A model generated the notes under the pieces. The model made no database searches. It was not told the DNA's origin and saw nothing but the letters and a program-made list of their open reading frames with translations. From contig NC_065543.1 of the NCBI RefSeq assembly GCF_932294415.1, positions 26,803,530-26,867,529 on the forward strand: DNA of 64,000 nucleotides, in the 5' to 3' direction. Origin of the DNA: Quercus robur (taxonomy: Eukaryota; Streptophyta; Magnoliopsida; Fagales; Fagaceae). Positions within the stretch are counted from its first letter, which is position 1, and every line of letters starts with the position of its first letter. A program made the position numbers and the translations under genes. Positions 57,297 to 64,000 of the stretch are shown here, piece after piece.

Positions 57297-59350
57297 CCGC
57301 CTCCCCGATAAAAAATATATAATGGAGCTGATCTGATCTGTTTGGAATTGATGCCTCACACTCACCCACTTTTAACTTTAGTTTTCCTTCCCCTGAAAAA
57401 CAAAACGAAATTTAGGGAGAGATGCACATTTGTCTCTAATTTTGAAATACAGTAAAATATTTATATTTGGAAACAATTTAGTAAAATGCTCATGTTTTTT
57501 AAACTCAATTTTAACAAAATTAAATTTCGTATAAAATTTAATATCATCAAAATCAAGTTATGTGTATACTTTTAAGTGTAACTCGATATTAGCAATATTG
57601 AGTTCCACTTAAATTTTCAAAAAAATTTAAGTGATTGAATTTATCTAAAACTTGATTTTTAAAAAATAGAATTTCAAAACAGAGACACAGTACTTAATAA
57701 TTTCAAAACAGAAATATTGTGCTAGATATTTTAAAACATAAGAGTAAAAGCTCATTTACCCCAGTAAATTCAAGCTAATTTTTCCCAAAAGTTTTAAATA
57801 TCAATTTAATCCTAACCTTTTTTCTTTTTCTTTTTTTTGGAAAATCCTAGCTTTTGTTATTGTCTCATAATAAATTTTTTATTGATCCTAACCTCTTTTT
57901 CTTTTTCATTTTTTGGAAAATCCTAGCTTTTGTTATTGTCTCATAATAAATTTTTTATTAATCCTAACCTTTTTTCTTTTTCTTTTTTTGGAAAATCCTA
58001 GCTTTTGTTATTCTCATAATAAATTTTTTATTAAGTGATGGATAAAAAATATTGTCATGATAATAAAAAATTATTTTTATACTACTTGGATTTCCATGTG
58101 AAGTAGCTTGAATAAAAACAAAATTTTTAAAAAAAAATGAAAACTCCACTCTCTCTAAAATATTCTCACCCATCTAAGGAGAAAAATAACCAAGAAAAAA
58201 AAAAGAAATCAATCACTCAGTTTAGATGACCGCATCAACAATACCCAATAGTCCTCCCTTTCAATAATATAAAACCATGTGTCCAAATTATTGAATCACT
58301 ATCAAAAAAAAAAAAAACTTACCAACAACTTTTAATAATAATAAAATCATTTCTGTATCCCTTTCATGTATTTGATGTCTAAAACAATTTTCTTTGCCTT
58401 TATTTTTTAAGAAAAAAGAAACGACTTCCTTGGACATAGTTTATTTTAAATTCAAGAAAAAATAAATTATCAACATAGTTCTTGCTCTCTTTTTTCTGCT
58501 AGAAAGTATCCATGTTCTAATGACGTTCTTCAAAGTTAAAATTTTACAGTTTTTAGAATAAAGAAATTGCTACAACTTCTTGGATATATCTCCTAATATC
58601 ATATAAAAATCCATGCTTTTACGTATTGTCCTGACTTCTTTTTTCTTTTTCTTTTTCTTTTTTTTTTTTTTCTTTCTTGTGAAAGATGTATTGTTTTGAC
58701 TTGATTAGCTGCATTGAAAAGATTTTATATTAAACTCAAGGAAATTTTGGTAAGTTTTAACTTTTAAATTTATCTGTTAGAAAGTGTTTATATCCCATAC
58801 TTAATTTCATAGAAAATTCGCATTTACCTCGTGCAAAAATTTCTGTCTATTTTAGTATAAGAACTTTTTTTTTTTTTTTACATACTCACTTTTCAAAATA
58901 TCTTACATCAAATTATCTATTTTACATTATATTTATTAAAATATTAATTTTTCTTTTTTTTTTAATTTATTCTCTTTCTTCACACACAACCACCACCATC
59001 CACTCTCTTCTTTCATATTAAAATATGGAAAGAAAGAATAAACAACTAAATGCAAAATGAATAATGTCAGTGTAAATTTACACAATTATACATGGACTAA
59101 TGTAGTTCATTTTTAGACAAAAACTATGTAAATTCTACACATTCTTCTATTATACTCGAAGCAATGTGAATGCTCATATGTTGCAAGATTCAACAGGATT
59201 TGGATACATAATTAGCAAAAGAGTAAACAAGACATAACTTGCCATATTTCTTTCTTTTGTACTACATTCTGAGCAGAGCATTCACAATGAAGTAATAAAA
59301 TTACAATAATTAAAGTATTAAACTCAAAATACCATCGCAAGGATGTAATC
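57297..59350. other. 5' flank of the YaaW-like gene, AT-rich intergenic DNA
   Basis: The first 100 bases are the likely 5' leader of the minus-strand gene. No clear TATA box was seen. The rest is AT-rich, with a 76-bp triple repeat and T-rich runs (58640-58675, 58866-58880). No gene is recognised. Confidence 0.45.
57811..58038. repeat. 76-bp tandem triplication
   Basis: CCTAACCT...GGAAAATCCTAGCTTTTGTT...ATAAATTTTTTATT starts at 57811, 57887 and 57963, each 76 bases apart. Confidence 0.92.
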
Positions 59351-60276
59351 TTAGAGCAGTCACAATGAAGTTGGTATAATTACTAAAATGCTATTTTAGC
59401 AACTAAAACACTTAAATGTAGGCTACAATGAAGTTGCTATAGTTTGAAAAAATGGCAACTAAGCTACAGTAAATATTTTATCTCTCTCTCTCTCTCTCTT
59501 TTCTTCTCTTTAATATAAATATATATATATATATATGTATATTCTCTCTCTTTCTTCTCTCTTCAGAACCGGATGTTTCTCTCTCTTTTTTCTTTTTTAT
59601 CTTCTCTCTCGCCTACCTCTTCTTCCCTTTCTTCTATTATTTTTTTAATTTCTTTTGCTGTGGTAGAAAATCTCTCTCTTTCTCTTTATATTATTTTCTT
59701 TTCTCTCTTATTCTCCTCCTTTCTTCTTCTCCTCGTACTCAAATATTTTATTCTCTCTTTTGTGGTGGTGATGGGTGTTGTAGCCAGTTGTGGGTGTTGT
59801 TATGATGGGTTTTGTTGGTCGATTGTGGGTGTTATGGTGATGGGTTTTGTGGCCCGTTGTTGGTGTGGTGGTGATGGATTTTGTGTCCAGTTGTGGGTGT
59901 GATGGTGGCTATGGTCATGACTGTGGTTTTGTTTGGGTTTGCATTTTTTTTTTTTTTTTGTGGTGGATTTTGTGGCCGATTGTGAGTGTGGTTGTGATGG
60001 ATTTTGTGGGTTTTTTTTTACCAGTGGTGTTGGTGGTGGTGGCTGGCAATGAGTGGGCGGCAAGGAAGAGAAAGAGATGAAGAAGAAGATAGAGAAAGAG
60101 GAGAGAATAAGAATTAAAAAAAATTAATAAAGAAAGTATATTTAAATGAAGTAAAAAATAAAATTTTAGATGTTAAAGTGTATTGTAAAATGAAGTGTTA
60201 GAACTTAGAATAAATATAATAGGTTTTTGAGATGTTAAAAGCTAAAAATTTTAGGAGCTTGCTGTGAATGCTCTAA
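59351..60276. mobile_element. MITE-like element with TTAGAGCA termini
   Basis: Left end TTAGAGCAGTCACAATGAAG; right end inverted TTAGAGCATTCACAGC. TTA/TAA next to the termini suggests a Harbinger-type insertion. A similar GAGCATTCACAATGAAG lies just outside at 59277, maybe a second copy's end. The interior holds CT-rich stretches and a minisatellite; no transposase is seen. Confidence 0.6.
59763..60010 (+). repeat. GT-rich minisatellite, about 35 bp unit
   Basis: ATGGGTTTTGTGGCC-like units start at about 59771, 59805, 59840 and 59874, with two more after a T-run (59965 and 59998). All are G/T-rich on the plus strand. The open frames here on both strands reflect the repeat. Confidence 0.85.
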
Positions 60277-60961
60277 TTTAAGGTTCTAGGTGAGATTATT
60301 AAGATAGTAGTTAATGCAATTAACTGAGACAAAATATGTATGACGTTATATTAATAACAGAAGTTGAGAAAATTTCAAACGTATAATGATCTTGTAGTTG
60401 ATGCTATGGAGTATCTATTTTATCATAATAAAAATAGCATCAGTTATGGGATTAAACGAAAGTAATATTACACAAAGGAGAATTTGTCATCTCACTAAAT
60501 TGAGAAATCTCGTGTTTCTTTTTTCAGTCAGGTATAGATAGAGAGGGGGGTGAGGTAGGAATCAAAACCAAATACATACCACAAATTACCATTTGCCAAT
60601 CACTTCCAACTCTAGAACTAGAAGATAACAGCATATGCAAGACTATTAACCAGTCAAATCTGCCTATATTGGGAGCACTTGCACGCCCAGTGAGATATTA
60701 TTAGAATAAACGGGTAGAAGATATTAAAAGAATGTATTGCAAAGTCTTGATTTGAGTAATGATACAAACTTTTTTGCCGTACTGTCAAAAGCACACTTGT
60801 TATCCAATATGCTGCTTCGGAAGCAAGAAATCTAACGAACCTTGCTTCTGCTTTTAATACATGAGGCGCTACAAAATTACCTTTGGAACTTAATTTCTCT
60901 TCATTGCCTATATAAAAGTGGAAAAAAACATGGCAAACGACTCTTGACGAGGATCAACCAT
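60277..60961. other. 3' flank of the TM9SF gene
   Basis: Includes the presumed 3' untranslated region (to about 60700) of the minus-strand gene. No other gene is seen. Confidence 0.5.
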
Positions 60962-63900
60962 CTACTCACACTTGATGGATCGATAAATGTGACGCACAAA
61001 TAGTAAAGCTGCACGGAAACCTACAGTTCCAAGCATGAGGAAGAAACCATAGCAGATGCAAGCCATGTAACCAAAGAAAAATGAGGTTTGCATAAACCCG
61101 GACATATCTGAGCGTGCATAGTAGTAGTACAGGCAATAGGCATAGATAAAGATGCCAGTTGATCCACCACATAGAAAAGATCTGTAACAAATTCAAGCAT
61201 AGAGATCATCAATCTTGGATTCAATATATTATTCTCCATTCTAGACATTCAGAATCCATAGAGTTTGACATAGGGAAAAGAAAATGAAAGACATTAATGC
61301 AGGCTAACAACTCTACTTCACTGCAAATCAGGACAAAAAAAGATAATAAGCCAACTGTCATAAAATCTATCTCAAAAATCAAGTCAACACTTAAAACTTT
61401 TGACCTTTTATCTTTGATTACTTTAAACTTTCCAAACACAATGGCTTGAAGAACTACATTGCAGTTTCACATAGTAATTAATTACACATCATTGACAATC
61501 AAAGCTGATATGTTGTCGGTAGTCAACAACTCCTAATGCAAACTTTAATGCAACAACACCTATACAACAATTGTCAATACATCGATCCTATAACAAGTTT
61601 TTCACATGTACACAGGAAGAGTTCTAACTTTATATGTGGTCAAGAAAGAAGAATACAGTCACCCATTACCACAACTCCCTCCCCTTTCCCAAAATAAAGA
61701 TACTTCCATAACCAAGGGGAAAGAAAGACAAGAACAAGTCATGGAAAATTTGAAAAATAGAGCAATATTGATATAAATTCCAGAATGAGAACAGAAGCAA
61801 AATCAAATCAATTGAAGAATCAGATGACAAATATTATTTAAGTCAGCAAAACATCAACACAAATAAATAAAAATGGGTGTTTACCTCCACCACCATTCAT
61901 GGTCCTCAGCAGCAAGTTGGAAGTATGTCAGTGCCACAGTAATGAACGCAGTAACTATCAGGAGAATGATGAAGACAATAAACAAGATGCTGTATATGGT
62001 ATAAATCCTGTGACCCCATACACTGGCAAATATGTAGTAAAGTTCAATGTAGATAGCACTGAAAGGCAGAAAGCCTGCCATTGCCATTTGCGGAATCGTT
62101 CCCCGGTACCATGGCAAAGGTGGAATCTCTCTGGGATACTTGGTGGTGCGGACAGGAGCTTGGAATTCAGCCTTGCTATTCCTCCCAGCAATCCCACCCA
62201 ACACCAGCAAAGGCGATGTTACAAGTGTCCATATAAGAACTATCACCACAATTGTGCCAAACGGGAGAGCAGCAGTGGCATTATAAGCAATCGCTACAGT
62301 ATTCAGGAAGCAGAACATAAGAAACAGAGGTCCGCAAAAGAGGCATCCCGTCAACATTAGATTCCTAACCTGTCGTCACACCAGAGTACTGAATATCAGA
62401 TTATGAAACAAGCTTCAAAATTTTTTTGAAGAATGAATGCATAATAGGCGCATACCCAGTTTGTTCCCTCTAGCTGACAGTAAAAGGAGGTCGCAATATA
62501 GCCCGCAATTCCTGATGTGAGAGCATATATGACAACCAGTGCAGTAAATAAAGCTCCTCGGTTGTATGGGTAAAATACACCAACAAGTGCTAGTACAAAA
62601 ATGAATACCGTACTGCATTGAATGGAAAGCATAAAATTACTTACACGACAATAATAAGTATAAGGAACCATCTCAGTGGTAGTAGAAAGTAACTACTTAC
62701 AGGGTAAACAGTTGGGTACCAGAACCAAGGGCAGCTGCAAATATAGACTTGTACTTGGGATACCTGAATACATCTCCATGGATGTATTTCCATCCAGTCT
62801 CTTCCTGGTCTTCAGCTGTTTCCTCATCATGGGCATATCTTTATTATTTACAGGAAAAACCAAAAAAAAAAGTTAACAATTGAGTCAAGATCCTAATGAA
62901 GAGGCAGAGGCAGATGAGATTAGATTCTTACTTAACAAAATCATTTTTAAGGACTCGCATGAGTATGGTGGCAAGAAAGCCAGTTAGAAGAAGCACTGTG
63001 ACACATGAATTTATAATGGAGAACCAATGGATCTCGAGATGATGAGGAAGAGAAGAAGACTGTGAGTACTTATCCATCCTCTTCTCATAAGGGACGCTTG
63101 TTTCTTTCCATTTGACAGTGTATAAGAAATCGACGTCGACCTCGTCTTTATTGTCATCAGTGAGGTCGACGACATTGCGTGCGTCCGTTTGAACATTGAT
63201 CTCGATGACGCGGTCTTTGTTGTAAAAGATGTTGAACTGAATGTGCTTATAGAGAAAATATCTGTAGTCGCTTGGCTCTTTGCCTTCTTTTTCGACCTTG
63301 CCAATAAAACCCCAAAGGGGCAAGTCATCGTAATACATCTGAAAATAGTAGTCCTTGTTAACGGCATCTCGGAAACGAGCCACCTCTTCCTTCGAGAGTG
63401 TTTTCTTGCAAACAGGCTCTGAATCTTTCTCAATTCGGAAATCAAGTTTGTAGGGAGCACTCACTAAACGATCGCCGTTTAGCACTTCCCCAAGAGCTTC
63501 CTTTTTGTCTTTCACATTTTCTGGAGAGCAGAATGGGAGATCAAAATACCGGTATGTTTCACTGCCACACAGAGAGAGAGAGCAATATCATCATTAGCTA
63601 AATCATCATGTCGTCGAAGATTGGAAGTTTCATTATTCATTTCATTTGATTTGATTTCCATGAAAAAGGTTACCATTATCTGAAAGAAAGAGGATATCTA
63701 ATCTCTTCAATTCTACTAGATCCAGCTCTAAAATTGACAAATCCATTAAATCTAAATCTAACAACAACAACAACAGCAGCAGCAGCAGCAGCAGAGAGGT
63801 AAAGCATAATAGTAAAAAGTTTAGAAAACCAAAATGTTAAAAACACAGAAAGTGAGGTGAGGTGAGGTCAGATCCAGCTCGAAAGAAGAAATGAAAATGG

Positions 63901-64000
63901 AAATGGAAATGGAAATACCTGGGATTGTGAAAGGGGCCGACCTTGTTGGCATAGAGAGGCACTGCTTCTCCTTCCTTGTAACGGTGATCGGATGCACTCG
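60962..64000 (-). CDS. Transmembrane 9 superfamily protein (TM9SF/EMP70), 5'-partial
   Basis: Exons in the window: >64000-63919, 63561-62932, 62838-62701, 62612-62456, 62369-61885, 61181-60962, all GT-AG, about 570 codons. The visible start, SASDHRYKEGEAVPLYANKV, is close to the mature N-terminus, so roughly the signal peptide is missing beyond the edge. Family landmarks are GPFHNPSETYRYFDLPFC, a luminal domain, EIHWFSIINSCVTVLLLTGF (first membrane span), KYIHGDVFRYPKY, LVGVFYPYNRGALFTALVV, LPWYRGTIPQMAMAGFLPF, EWWWRSFLCGGSTG and YYYYARSDMSGFMQTSFFF. The protein has nine membrane spans and sits in the Golgi/endosomal membranes. It ends RSIKCE, fitting the KXD/E Golgi-retention signal of plant members. 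The length fits the family (about 590 residues). No breaks are seen in the visible exons. Confidence 0.96.
63763..63795. repeat. AAC/AGC microsatellite in TM9SF intron 1
   Basis: ACA/ACAACA units change to AGC units within the first visible intron (63562-63918). Confidence 0.95.

Noticed and set aside
57308..57321. TATATA on the minus strand just upstream of the YaaW-like ATG
   Set aside because: It lies only about 20 bases before the start codon, so transcription from it would begin after the ATG.
57138..57365. Longer N-terminus for the YaaW-like protein starting at 57365
   Set aside because: The codon there is GTG, not ATG; the first ATG in frame is at 57296 and gives a good transit-peptide-like start.
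59573..60080. Open frames on both strands (Gly/Val/Cys-rich; Pro/His-rich)
   Set aside because: They are translations of the G/T-rich minisatellite and CT-rich DNA inside a MITE-like element.
61899..62360. Plus-strand open frame of 153 codons
   Set aside because: It is the mirror of the TM9SF exon at 61885-62369, whose minus-strand translation matches the family throughout.

Overview
The window is plant nuclear DNA, most likely from a woody dicot. Two spliced genes with canonical GT-AG introns lie at the right end. Everything to their left (about 1-50.2 kb) is AT-rich, transposon-packed intergenic DNA with plant-type Ty3/gypsy, Ty1/copia, hAT, PIF/Harbinger-like and CACTA-like material. The retrotransposon proteins (long gypsy elements with a plant-mobile-domain ORF, a copia-type gag, and a 'putative plant transposon protein' ORF) resemble families I know from oak-like genomes, but the species cannot be fixed from the sequence.

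Left to right: 1-5.4 kb is a decayed Ty3/gypsy pol end followed by an opposite-strand plant mobile domain (PMD) gene remnant. 6.8 kb holds a Helitron-like 3' end. 10.2-17.9 kb is a complete but pol-less copia-type element, flanked by the 5-bp target duplication ATTGC and inserted 18 bases inside a CACTA-like terminus. 18-23.4 kb holds 119-bp repeats, a 348-bp tandem array and a pair of inverted arms. 24.6-40 kb is a second gypsy element of the first type, containing gag, protease, RT, RNase H, integrase, an opposite-strand PMD gene, a 59-bp tandem array and a 3' LTR. It is split by a 3.6-kb solo LTR (target duplication AGTCC) that itself carries a hAT-like insertion. 40.5-47.2 kb is a third, gutted gypsy element broken by a hAT element, by a second hAT-like element, and by a Harbinger-type MITE that holds a LINE fragment. 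47.6-50.2 kb is a compact non-autonomous gypsy element (target duplication CAACT).

The two genes are both on the minus strand. At 50.9-57.3 kb I could assemble a complete 11-exon gene of 328 codons. It encodes a probably plastid-targeted protein that resembles the bacterial YaaW/UPF0174 family. At 61.0-64.0 kb and beyond the edge is a TM9SF/EMP70 (nonaspanin) gene lacking only its first coding portion.

Most retrotransposon genes are pseudogenes with stops, frameshifts and lost catalytic residues, many explained by C-to-T or G-to-A changes. The strongest candidate for something unusual is the repeated pairing of a gypsy element with a multi-exon PMD gene on the opposite strand, placed at the same position in two separate elements. 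Other points of interest are the pol-less copia element, the 348-bp array with inverted arms, and the bacterial-type plastid protein.
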